64,000 bases of DNA from JBDSWU01 sp038230395 (lineage in GTDB: Bacteria; Patescibacteriota; Saccharimonadia; Saccharimonadales; UBA4665), in the NCBI GenBank assembly GCA_038230395.1, contig JBBRNI010000007.1, positions 1-64,000 of the forward strand. The letters run 5' to 3'. Position numbers and translations under genes: made by a program. Below, piece by piece: positions 51,574 to 60,410 of this stretch; the first letter of the stretch is position 1; each line of letters opens with the position of its first letter. The notes under the pieces were generated by a model that was not told the origin of the DNA, made no database searches, and saw only the letters and a program-made list of their open reading frames with translations.

Positions 51574-52012
51574 AGACTACTCCCAACTTATGTAAGTAAT
51601 CGACTACATCATTGGGCAAGCCGCCAAGCTCAGTGCTTGCGAAGGCTGTTCCTGGCCCCAATATCACTCGAAAAATACCTTGGTTTTTATGCAGGATGGC
51701 TATCGACTGGTTACTGGTTGTATCTTGGGGCACAATTGAAGTTATCACCCACGCGTTGTTATCAAAATATGCCGTGTTGGTCAACGTGTAGTCCATGCCA
51801 TAACTCGGGAGAGCAGTTTTGCTATTTGAGCTCGCTAAGCTTTGCGAAATCACCCCACTAAAGCCTACGGCTGGACGTAGCTGTACCGCATTGGCTCCAC
51901 CGAGAACGCTAATTTTGAGGACATACCCACCAACTATAACTACAATCAAAATTACAACTAGCGCTGGTATATTGTGTACCTCGACTCTGTCGCCCTGGAT
52001 AGTTATTTTCAT
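51557..52012 (-). CDS. Small membrane-anchored protein of the secretion operon
   Basis: A 151-residue protein of unknown function. MKITIQGDRVEVHNIPA is followed by a membrane helix at residues 18-35 (LVVILIVVIVGGYVLKI), then an external domain containing VGFSGVISQSLASSNSKTALPSYG. It overlaps the NlpC/P60 gene by four bases (ATGA) and the PEGA gene by 17, so translation of the three is linked. Confidence 0.65.
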   Translation of the reverse strand: MKITIQGDRVEVHNIPALVVILIVVIVGGYVLKISVLGGANAVQLRPAVGFSGVISQSLASSNSKTALPSYGMDYTLTNTAYFDNNAWVITSIVPQDTTSNQSIAILHKNQGIFRVILGPGTAFASTELGGLPNDVVDYLHKLGVVYEPAN

Positions 52013-53379
52013 GATGCGGTAGCACCCTTCCCGATGTAGCGCAGATATAAGTTACCACCATCGTTTTTAAATTGAGCCGGACCAACCTGATCTGGTTGTG
52101 GACGATTAGCACTGTGTGAACCAAAGGTGAAAATAGTGTCATTAACAATATGGTCTACTATTTCGACGTGACCAGAGTTTGGTTGGATTAAATCACCAGG
52201 TTTAAGGTCACTAAACTGCACTGGTTTTAGATTTGTGGTATCAGTGCGTTCAGAAGTAGTGTTATCTTTCAGATCAGCCCCGTAGACATCATAGATAGCA
52301 ATATTAACGAGCCCACTACAGTCTAAAATACAACTAGGACCAACTGTCTGACATGTTTGGTGCCAAGCTGCTCCGCCCTGGTGACCCGCGGCACCCACTT
52401 CGAGATAGCTGACAGTATCGTAGACTTTCGCCGCGCATAATATCCGAGCGTTACCGACGGCTGTTTTGCACTCTGGACTCAAACCTCCACTGCTGGCTGG
52501 GCAGCCGCCACTCACGCCGGCAGTGCCAGCACCTGCCACCACCGCTCCCCCCGTATCCACAGTACTCTTAAAAACTAATTTAGTTGGGTCGACGTGATGG
52601 GTATTTTTTTCGCCGGGGCCCAGCACGACGCTGGCACGATTCGCATAATCCTTTTGGGTACTTGCCAGCGTATTGAGCAGGGAGTTAACGTAAGTAGTAT
52701 GGTTGAACTGTAATACAGCACTCGGAGAATTTGAATCAGGACCCCACGCCCAAGCTTTGTCACCGGTAGTTTCATCGTAGTAAGCGATAGTGTGCATGAC
52801 TTGAGCTGCTGTCGATGTGGGCTGGGTAACAATCTTACCAATCCGGTTCTGATTGCTCTGGGTAAGGCTGATCGCATTGGCCTCTACTCCAGCATCAAAT
52901 GACATAAATGATTGCACTCCACTGGCATTGGTTCGGCCGTCAACAAGGTCAGGTCGACTGAGTAGTCCCGTGTTCCAGATATTGTAGGCGCCACTATTGG
53001 CTATATTACCACCCTCAGCATAGGTCCAAGCAACGAGTGCCAGCACATGCTCTTGAGTAACAGCATTAGCCTCCGGTACATTTAGTCTTTTAGCTACGTC
53101 TTTCAAAATGTTTGTAACGTAATTTTCTAAATAATACGGTGGCTGCTCACCGCTAGTCCAGGTTGAGCCCGCCACCCCGTTAACTGTCGTTGCGGTATCA
53201 GTACCATTATTCCCGCCACTACATACATCACCCTCGTCAATATTAAAGTAAGGGATCCCAGGGGTTCCAGTGTGGAACACGTCGTGCTGAGCCTGGCTCA
53301 AAGCCGAAGCACTAGAAACAAATATTTGGCTAATAATTACCATAATAAGTAGCGATTTCTGAAATTTAGGATAGCGCAT
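52009..53379 (-). CDS. Secreted NlpC/P60-type peptidoglycan hydrolase of the secretion operon
   Basis: A 456-residue secreted protein with a signal peptide (residues 1-27, ending SSASA). Residues 85-230 (VLALVAWTYAEGGNI, YNIWNTGL, FMSFDAGVEANAISL) have the look of a lysozyme or phage-tail-lysozyme fold. The C-terminal domain has ILDCSGLVNIAIYDVYG (catalytic Cys), PGDLIQPNSGHVEIVDHI (catalytic His) and ends with a beta-rich NLYLRYIGKG. This combination is that of a VirB1-like enzyme that opens peptidoglycan for the secretion machine. It overlaps both neighbours. Confidence 0.85.
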   Translation of the reverse strand: MRYPKFQKSLLIMVIISQIFVSSASALSQAQHDVFHTGTPGIPYFNIDEGDVCSGGNNGTDTATTVNGVAGSTWTSGEQPPYYLENYVTNILKDVAKRLNVPEANAVTQEHVLALVAWTYAEGGNIANSGAYNIWNTGLLSRPDLVDGRTNASGVQSFMSFDAGVEANAISLTQSNQNRIGKIVTQPTSTAAQVMHTIAYYDETTGDKAWAWGPDSNSPSAVLQFNHTTYVNSLLNTLASTQKDYANRASVVLGPGEKNTHHVDPTKLVFKSTVDTGGAVVAGAGTAGVSGGCPASSGGLSPECKTAVGNARILCAAKVYDTVSYLEVGAAGHQGGAAWHQTCQTVGPSCILDCSGLVNIAIYDVYGADLKDNTTSERTDTTNLKPVQFSDLKPGDLIQPNSGHVEIVDHIVNDTIFTFGSHSANRPQPDQVGPAQFKNDGGNLYLRYIGKGATAS

Positions 53380-56060
53380 TACGGGCCATTACCACTGCTG
53401 GATGAATTACTTGCGGCAGCGGTACTAGCATTGCTCGTGCCCGAAGAAACAAAACCTAATTCGGCACATGACTGGTCATCCCCTTCATCACAGGCTACGG
53501 CTTTCATCGTCTGGGTGTCAAATATCATGAATCTAATGCTGAGCCATGCGGAGTCACTGTCAGCACACTCACTACTCATATTGTTGTACTCGTCGCTGTA
53601 GTAGTTGGTATTGTGATTGGGGTTACTCGCGCTATCAACCATAACGTTCCAGACATTTACGGAGGGGTCTTGAGTTGAAGGTGTGCTCGTAAGATTCGCG
53701 CCGTAACACTTTGAGGCGCGAGAGATGTACTTGGCAGCTCGGTCAGCGTTTTCTTGGCTGCCCTTGCCGTCTAAGATGGTAGAAGCATTGTTGGCATTGG
53801 CGAAGGGGTCTGAGGTGGCGGCGTTCTCCATTTCATCGGCGCTAAAGCCATAGGTCGGAACCCCGTAGTCATACGATTCAGAGAAAGTATCGGCCGAGGC
53901 TTTTTGAGAAAGCAATGTGCTGAAGAGGCCACCATAAGTCTGAGCGGACAGCAATGAACTTAAAGTGGAGCCTATACTGTTAGATCGCAAAGTTCCCGAT
54001 CTATCAATCAGACTAGCAACAACGCTACCCTGGTTGGACGGACTAAAGGTTCTTTCGAAGAAACTCTCGGATTTAAGCTGATTTTGGTAGGCTATTTTGT
54101 TTTGAGTACTTAATTCCGCGGCCTTTTTGGGAGGTAGTTTAGAACCGGCCCTTGCGATGGTGTCGGCGTTACCAAATAACACTGTGCCGTAGCCTATATC
54201 ATCACTTAATGCTTTGCCATGATCGGCGATGCTTACGGCGTGCCCACTAAGCCAGTGAGCGATAGAGTCTATTATTTGTGGTCCGAAATATGCTCCGACG
54301 ATGAGTCCAGCTGCCGCGGTAAGTGGTCCACCCAAAAAGCTTACGGCAATTAAAACTATTTGACCGCCGGTGCTGCAAACGGGAGTCAAAATTTCATTAA
54401 CCGGTGTTTCGTTTAGGAAGTGAAACGGCGTGACGCTGCCGTTGATATTTTTGAGTGTTTCGCTGACTTTTGTTTTATCATATGGCTGACCAGTTTCGGC
54501 TTTGAAAGTCTCACTCTGTGAGAAGCCATTCAGCCGATACGCGTAGTTCCTGATTTGTATTGGGTTAGTATCCTGGCCGGTCCGGATCTGAGAGCCACTA
54601 CTTTGCAACTCTGCCGCTAGACGCATGAGCGGTTCATTGACTTGGGCCTCTTTGATGCTGGAGGCTTTGGCGTCTAAGCCTCTCGCCACGCATGCAAGCC
54701 CTGCCAGGGCCGCCCCCCCGATCGTGACTTTGCCGGTTAGACTCCCAGCAAATTTACCTATTGCCCCCGGCTCAGTATTGGTTATTGCCGTATCGGTTGT
54801 TTGGCCTTCTGCTACTACACCATCAGCCGCAGCTTTGGCTTGTTGGGCGGTTGCGTTCTTTTCTGCTTGTGCTTGATTCTCTTGTGGGGTTTTAGTCTGT
54901 GAATTATCTGATTGGGCTGTATTTGTAAACTCTTCTGTATTGCCTAGATTGGTCTTATCTGCGACTTCTTGAGTGTTTGCCTGTTCTTCAGCTGCCTGTT
55001 GTTCACGTGCTGATTTTTTGGCTCGTATCGCCTTGTCAGCGGCCGCGATAATCTTAGCGTCAATTCTGCGGAACGGATGAAGTGTCAAACCGAATCGTTT
55101 ACCAGTGACGCGGGAATCGATTTCGGCTGCCAGCCTCGACGAACCGGTCTCTGTTAGGACGACTCTGATGATGCCTCTCGTCTCGACCACGCCTTTACGG
55201 TAGCCCATGTCTCTAGGGTCTAGGTAGAGACTCTCCTTTCCCGGGAATGAAGATAGGGTGCCTTTTTTGAGCTCAACTCCATTAAATTTTTGGCGAACTA
55301 TATCCTTGAGCTCCGCCTCGGTTTTGCCTTTGTATGGCCCATCATCAGTATTTATCCTCAGTCCTTCGAATGCACCAGTCCGAGGATTATACGATGATTC
55401 ATAGCCCGCTGCCGTGAGCTTAGCACCAATTCTGTCGGCAAATTTATTACCGAATAGCCCGAGGTTATTGCGATAGACAGCTTGCTTCTTGTAGTTACGA
55501 ATCGTTTTAAATATCTTGCCAGTCCGGTCGTCACTTTGGTTGTTGTTTGTGGTGAGATGAATACGGCTCATCAGTTCAGCGTAATGCAATATTTGGAGTG
55601 GTCCAGAGACAATAGTAAATCCAAAAAAACTACCACCAATGACAGCACCAATGGTGACACCAGCTATAGATGATTTTTTGCGGCGGGCACTGCCAAAGAA
55701 TGTATCCTTTAGACTGTGGACAGCGCTTACGGCATCTATAGGATTAAATTTGGAGCCAAGTGCCTCGGCGGCTCCAAGTCCGGCCGCGCCAACGGCCGCT
55801 GCCCCTGCCGCTGCCCCAACTGCACCCCCTGGTGCTGACCCGTCACTCGATTTATCACCATCTCGATTAAAAAAGCCGCCGCGCTTCGCCGGACTTGCCG
55901 TACCGGCGCGATCTTTTGTTGCGCCGTTGGCTGCCTCGCGGTCATAAGCACCCTCTTGCTCCGGGTTGATGCCAGTTATACGGCGTAATTCATCGTCGCT
56001 GGCGGGGGTATGGCCGACGGATTGTCCTTCGGTTTCGGGGTCGTATACTGCGTTTGGCAT
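53379..56060 (-). CDS. Large membrane protein of the type IV secretion cluster
   Basis: An 893-residue protein of unknown family. The first 130 residues are Gly/Ala-rich and disordered-looking. A hydrophobic segment at about residues 135-165 (IAGVTIGAVIGGSFFGFTIV) follows, then a soluble region containing an Ala/Gln/Glu-rich coiled-coil-like stretch (AREQQAAEEQANTQEVAD). Further hydrophobic segments lie near residues 445-460 and 560-590. The C-terminal part has cysteines and PFANANNAS. It overlaps the NlpC/P60 gene by one base (TAATG). It could be a VirB6- or VirB8/10-like scaffold, but this rests on context. Confidence 0.7.
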   Translation of the reverse strand: MPNAVYDPETEGQSVGHTPASDDELRRITGINPEQEGAYDREAANGATKDRAGTASPAKRGGFFNRDGDKSSDGSAPGGAVGAAAGAAAVGAAGLGAAEALGSKFNPIDAVSAVHSLKDTFFGSARRKKSSIAGVTIGAVIGGSFFGFTIVSGPLQILHYAELMSRIHLTTNNNQSDDRTGKIFKTIRNYKKQAVYRNNLGLFGNKFADRIGAKLTAAGYESSYNPRTGAFEGLRINTDDGPYKGKTEAELKDIVRQKFNGVELKKGTLSSFPGKESLYLDPRDMGYRKGVVETRGIIRVVLTETGSSRLAAEIDSRVTGKRFGLTLHPFRRIDAKIIAAADKAIRAKKSAREQQAAEEQANTQEVADKTNLGNTEEFTNTAQSDNSQTKTPQENQAQAEKNATAQQAKAAADGVVAEGQTTDTAITNTEPGAIGKFAGSLTGKVTIGGAALAGLACVARGLDAKASSIKEAQVNEPLMRLAAELQSSGSQIRTGQDTNPIQIRNYAYRLNGFSQSETFKAETGQPYDKTKVSETLKNINGSVTPFHFLNETPVNEILTPVCSTGGQIVLIAVSFLGGPLTAAAGLIVGAYFGPQIIDSIAHWLSGHAVSIADHGKALSDDIGYGTVLFGNADTIARAGSKLPPKKAAELSTQNKIAYQNQLKSESFFERTFSPSNQGSVVASLIDRSGTLRSNSIGSTLSSLLSAQTYGGLFSTLLSQKASADTFSESYDYGVPTYGFSADEMENAATSDPFANANNASTILDGKGSQENADRAAKYISRASKCYGANLTSTPSTQDPSVNVWNVMVDSASNPNHNTNYYSDEYNNMSSECADSDSAWLSIRFMIFDTQTMKAVACDEGDDQSCAELGFVSSGTSNASTAAASNSSSSGNGP

Positions 56061-56180
56061 GTCTTGGTTTTACCTAAATTCACTTGGTGGCATGATCTGC
56101 CGAAACTCTCACGTTATAGGGTCATTATACCTTATTTGGCAAGCTTTTGGAGTGTCAAAGTGCTGCGGTTAGCCGAAGGG

Positions 56181-58103
56181 TTATAAGCTACCGGGTGACA
56201 GCCGGTTACTGAGGTCAATCGTGCCCTGCGGCTGGTCAAAATTACCCCCGCGTCCAGCGTCGCGGTCATTCATGGCCTGGACCTGCGCAGGATTAGTGGT
56301 AATGAGCCCAGTTTCGGTTGGGCTGGCCACGACTTGGATATGCACATGGTTTTGCCCGGCAAAGAATAAGCCCTGCCCGACTGGGAACTGACTGAGGCGT
56401 TTCTTCTCTTCGGATGTTAGCTTAAAGACACCACTGAGTACGTCGACAGCTGATGAGGATTGCTTGAGTAAGAACTGCATTGAGGCGTTGGCGACGATCG
56501 CTCGGCCCATTCTGGAGCCCATAAAGTCTTCGACGTCCTGGGTAATAGTGGTGATGCCAAGGTTGTATTTGCGCGCACGCTTGGCCAAGCTAAATAAGAA
56601 GTTGGCTGAGTCTTCGTACTTCATGAGTTGCCACGCTTCATCGACGATCAGGATACGCTTGCGCAGGTCAGTTTTAGTCTTATTCCAAATAAAGTTAAGC
56701 ACGATGTACATAGCAACTGGTCGCAGCTCGTCTTCGAGGTCACGGATGTTAAACACAACCAGCGGGTTGTCGATGTTGATGTTGCTTTGCTGGCTAAAAA
56801 TACCGGCGAAGGTGCCCGAGGTGTACTTACGCAATCGCTGCGCTAGCTGTGGTCCGCTGCCTCCCATGTGCAAGAGTGTGTCGTACAGATCATTAATGGT
56901 TGGTGGAATGCCAGTGTGCGTCAGCGGGTCGTTGGTGATGCCGGCTTTGGCGTAGGTTTCGATGAGCGCGGCGTCAAGATCAGCTTCTTCTGATGGAGCT
57001 AGCGCCGGCATCATAGCCCCACCGTTAGCTTGCATTTGGGCCTGAGCGCCGCCCATCATTAAACGCAATAATCCGTGCAGAGTAATGAGGTTAGAGCGCA
57101 GCGCGTTATCGGCTTCTTCGCTATCAACAACCTTCGGTAGATCAAATGGATTGATGCGGGTTGCTGAGTTGAGGCTGAGGCGCACGTAAGCGCCACCAAC
57201 GGCTTCACACATTCGCTGGTATTCGTTTTCGGGGTCGATTATAAATATCTCGATGCCAAACATCATGCTACGAAGCGCTTCAAGCTTAACAGTAAATGAC
57301 TTACCGGCACCAGACTTAGCAAATACTACCGAGTTACCGTTTTCTAGTGAGAACCTGTCAAATATAACTAGGCCTGAGTTGTGCATATTGATACCGTACA
57401 AGATGCCGTTTTCTTGGGTTAAATCGGCTGAGGTAAACGGAAAGCTAGTGCTGAGCGCACCGGTGCTCATGTTACGGCGGATCTGTAATTGGTCGGACAT
57501 TTGGGGCACAGTGCTGTTAAGCCCCTGCTCTTGCTGCGAAGTAGCCGGCTTGCTGTAGACCAGTTGTTGGCCGAGCATTGATTCAATTTTGTGGCTGACA
57601 AACTCGAGTTCGTCGAGCGAACCACCATAAATAGTAAAATACAGCCCAAAACGGAAGAAGCGCTCTTCACCCACTTGCAGCTTATCGCGCATTTCCTCAG
57701 CGTCAATAATGGCGGCTTGCTTGCCTGGGTCACGGACGCGGCCTTTTTCGCCGTCAATCTGGATGCCCGCCTCTAGCTGCGTAACTTTTTTGCGCAAGTT
57801 TTCGAGCACCACTTGGCTTTCTACTGGGTAAATATACATGGATAAGTCGAGCACTTCATCGACGTTGACTAAGCCACTGAGCCATCCGGTGTAAATCTGA
57901 CGGGGGTAGCCGTAAACATAGTAACTACGAGCATACCGGGTACCAAGCTGAAAGTGTGTACCAGAGAATTCGATCGAGCTGGGAGCAATAAAGTCACGGA
58001 GCGCGGTAACACCCTTTTGGAAGGCGGCCTGAACCTCGGCTTGCTCGCGGGCTTGCTGCTGCTGGGCGATGGCTACGGGGTCTAGCTGCTGCTTACGTGC
58101 CAT
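56181..58103 (-). CDS. virB4: Type IV secretion ATPase VirB4 (ATPase part)
   Basis: A 640-residue ATPase that powers the secretion apparatus at the inner face of the membrane. Walker A is VVFAKSGAGKSFTVKLEAL (about residue 260), Walker B RILIVDEAWQLMKYEDS (about residue 486), followed by ITTITQDVEDFMGS, as in VirB4/TraC. The start MARKQQLDPVAIAQQQQ is separate from the usual N-terminal domain, which is encoded by the previous gene with a 1-base overlap (TAATG). Confidence 0.95.
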   Translation of the reverse strand: MARKQQLDPVAIAQQQQAREQAEVQAAFQKGVTALRDFIAPSSIEFSGTHFQLGTRYARSYYVYGYPRQIYTGWLSGLVNVDEVLDLSMYIYPVESQVVLENLRKKVTQLEAGIQIDGEKGRVRDPGKQAAIIDAEEMRDKLQVGEERFFRFGLYFTIYGGSLDELEFVSHKIESMLGQQLVYSKPATSQQEQGLNSTVPQMSDQLQIRRNMSTGALSTSFPFTSADLTQENGILYGINMHNSGLVIFDRFSLENGNSVVFAKSGAGKSFTVKLEALRSMMFGIEIFIIDPENEYQRMCEAVGGAYVRLSLNSATRINPFDLPKVVDSEEADNALRSNLITLHGLLRLMMGGAQAQMQANGGAMMPALAPSEEADLDAALIETYAKAGITNDPLTHTGIPPTINDLYDTLLHMGGSGPQLAQRLRKYTSGTFAGIFSQQSNINIDNPLVVFNIRDLEDELRPVAMYIVLNFIWNKTKTDLRKRILIVDEAWQLMKYEDSANFLFSLAKRARKYNLGITTITQDVEDFMGSRMGRAIVANASMQFLLKQSSSAVDVLSGVFKLTSEEKKRLSQFPVGQGLFFAGQNHVHIQVVASPTETGLITTNPAQVQAMNDRDAGRGGNFDQPQGTIDLSNRLSPGSL

Positions 58104-59176
58104 TATTGAAGCTCTCGTTGTAAATGGGCTTGCGGCGCAGTGCCCTGGCCTTTGGTGATAATGTCGGCCGTCAAGTTATCGAAGTTCTTGAGTTCTTGAC
58201 GGGTAGCGGTGTCAGGATTGTAAGTGTCGTAGTACAGCTCAATGAGTTCTTGGGTATCGAGTGGCAGGCCCTGAATACTGCACTGCTGCAAACCACCAAG
58301 TACGGACTGAACACGATTACGCAGCTCTGTTTTGGCGTGCTCTAAGTCGGCTTCGTTAATAACTACATGGGCTTCTTTGGACTTAAATATACTGCCGACA
58401 CCACTCAAAAAGTTTTTACTTTGGCTCAGAGCTTTCGTGACATCCGTAACTGGGAAGAATGGAATAACCACGTAAAAACGCTTGTCCATAATGTTTGTCT
58501 GCTCACTAAGGGCGTCAATGTAACCAATGTAGTCCTCCATAAGTAGTGCCAGTAGCATGTTGTCATGCTCAGTTCGGATCTTGTCTAATTTTTCTATGTA
58601 CGGTTGAAGATCGACCTTGCTAGAACGCATAAAGATCTGGATTGGGAAGTATAGTGAGTTCAAAAAGCCCTGGTAGCTATATTCAACTGCCTCTTGTTCT
58701 TGCCCGCTCATCAAATCAAAGTTAATGCTTTTGACCATCACGACTGACCGATATGATCCATCATTCATAATCACGATACCATCACGAATTTCGGCGATTT
58801 GGAGGGTGTTTTGCGTGCTATTTGGGTTGGTCAGTGGTGCCGCTACCGTACTGCCACTGGCTGCGCTACCGCCGACCTGAGCGGCGGCTTGAGCGGGATA
58901 TACCTGTGCGGGCTGAGCAGCCGCAGACTGTGCAGCTGGCTGCGCGTATTGTGGCTGCGCTACGGTTGTTGGATAGACTGTTGGAGCTGCCACTGGTTGT
59001 TGTGCCTGGTAAGCTGCTGCAGTGGCAGCATCAACACTATTGTCGTACCGAGGTAAGCCAGCTGGCGCGATTGGCTGCGGGGCTGGCAATGCTGGGCCAT
59101 CGTTACCAATAGGGTACGAGGGCATAGCCGCTTGTCCGGCTACGGCTGCATTATTCTGCGGTGCTGTTGGATTCAT
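58103..59176 (-). CDS. TraC/VirB4-N-terminal-like protein with Pro/Ala/Gln-rich head
   Basis: A 357-residue protein. Residues 1-125 are rich in Pro, Ala and Gln and probably unstructured. Residues 130-340 resemble the N-terminal domain of TraC/VirB4: IAEIRDGIVIMNDGSYRSVVMV, then FLNSLYFPIQIFMRSSKVDLQPYI and FYVVIPFFPV. In most type IV systems this domain is fused to the ATPase; here it is a separate protein translated just before it. The two probably form one functional unit. Confidence 0.8.
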   Translation of the reverse strand: MNPTAPQNNAAVAGQAAMPSYPIGNDGPALPAPQPIAPAGLPRYDNSVDAATAAAYQAQQPVAAPTVYPTTVAQPQYAQPAAQSAAAQPAQVYPAQAAAQVGGSAASGSTVAAPLTNPNSTQNTLQIAEIRDGIVIMNDGSYRSVVMVKSINFDLMSGQEQEAVEYSYQGFLNSLYFPIQIFMRSSKVDLQPYIEKLDKIRTEHDNMLLALLMEDYIGYIDALSEQTNIMDKRFYVVIPFFPVTDVTKALSQSKNFLSGVGSIFKSKEAHVVINEADLEHAKTELRNRVQSVLGGLQQCSIQGLPLDTQELIELYYDTYNPDTATRQELKNFDNLTADIITKGQGTAPQAHLQRELQ

Positions 59177-59227
59177 ATAGTAACGTTGCCCACCCTTTAG
59201 TTTGCGCTGCCTGCTAGCATGGAGCTG

Positions 59228-60385
59228 CTAGCGCAGTGATATAACAACTTCCCCGTCCGCACCTTTGTTGCGCTTGGATTTTTGCGCTTCTTTAGCAGAT
59301 TCCCTAGCCAACGTCGCGATGCTCAAGTCGTTGTTACGTGCCAGAGATAGTATAGCAGTATCGACCGGTTCTGGGCTAGGCGTAGCTGGTACGTAAACTG
59401 GCTGCGGCAGTGGCGCCGAAGCAGCCACGGGCGTACGACTATTTGGTTGGCTACCAAGTGGCTGCAACGTATGCAAATGAGAGTTAGTGGTGTGCTCATT
59501 AGCTTCATCGGTTCTAACTTTTGCTAAAAATGCCTCTTCACTGAGATCAGTTGTGGCGGGGGCTAGAACTAGCTGGGGCTGGCTCGGAGCGGCGCCAGGA
59601 GTAATAACGCTTGGGCCAGTAAACACTGCCTGATCGGCTAGTAAAGCGACTGGCTGCGGGTTCTGATTTAGGAACCAGTAATCGGCTGGCGCTGTTGGTG
59701 GCGCAGGTGACGGTGCCTGTGCCTGCGGTGGTGCTACGGTAGTGTTCATTTGCTGAATCAGCTGTTGATGATGTGCTAGCGCCGAAGCCTCGATCATATG
59801 TTCAAACTGCTGGGCAATCGGGTTACTGCGTTCATCCATAATGTCGTCCGCCGCCTGAACATCATAGTTTGGGACTTCCCGGGGCAGACTATTAATATCA
59901 ACTAATCTGTCAGAAGCCTCTTCTATGCTACCAGGGTTGGCGTACAGGTTAATATTAACGTTCTTGACTGCCCAGCCGCGGCTATCAATAGTGTTGGCCA
60001 GCGCCGATAAGCGACTCTTAACTTCATTCTGCGAGAGGCCATTAGTCAGGTTACGCTCAATCTTCTTAGGCACCGTAATCGTTACCAATTCCTTAACACC
60101 ACTCTGATCCCAGATACGTTTACGAGGCTTGAACAAAAACCTAATCTTGGCCAGGGCCCAGACCTCAGTTGGCTGATCTCTACCAAAAGGAAACGCGAAG
60201 AATCCGGTGAACAAAGCCGGTGGCAAAAAGACAATCATCAAAAATGCCACATGCTTACTGAGCAGCAAAAAGTTGATGTAAAGCAAAAACGCCGAGATCA
60301 AGGCGAAGATAAACTGCCGCAGCGACAAAGGACCAATAATGTGGTCCTCTGCCTCGATGTCTTGAATCATTTTGTATGTTGCCAT
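59228..60385 (-). CDS. PrgI-family (VirB3-like) membrane protein
   Basis: A 385-residue protein. The first 100 residues are the PrgI domain: YKMIQDIEAEDHIIGPLSLRQFIFA, two membrane helices at residues 24-66, PFGRDQPTEVWALAKIRFLFKPRKRIWDQSG. The rest is a long cytoplasmic tail rich in Pro, Ala and Gln, ending in a basic patch. PrgI sits in the VirB3 position of Gram-positive-type systems. It is directly after the TrbL-like gene. Confidence 0.9.
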   Translation of the reverse strand: MATYKMIQDIEAEDHIIGPLSLRQFIFALISAFLLYINFLLLSKHVAFLMIVFLPPALFTGFFAFPFGRDQPTEVWALAKIRFLFKPRKRIWDQSGVKELVTITVPKKIERNLTNGLSQNEVKSRLSALANTIDSRGWAVKNVNINLYANPGSIEEASDRLVDINSLPREVPNYDVQAADDIMDERSNPIAQQFEHMIEASALAHHQQLIQQMNTTVAPPQAQAPSPAPPTAPADYWFLNQNPQPVALLADQAVFTGPSVITPGAAPSQPQLVLAPATTDLSEEAFLAKVRTDEANEHTTNSHLHTLQPLGSQPNSRTPVAASAPLPQPVYVPATPSPEPVDTAILSLARNNDLSIATLARESAKEAQKSKRNKGADGEVVISLR

Positions 60386-60410
60386 GGCTACTATTACCTT
60401 TCCCTAAGAC

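Noticed and set aside
54625..54876. Pro/Ala-rich open frame opposite the 893-residue protein
   Set aside because: Arises from the Gly/Ala-rich coding strand; no promoter or ribosome-binding site.
58103..58105. VirB4 broken by a frameshift or nonsense mutation
   Set aside because: The two genes overlap as TAATG, and each has its own N-terminal low-complexity segment; no lost residues are needed to join them, so the split is natural.
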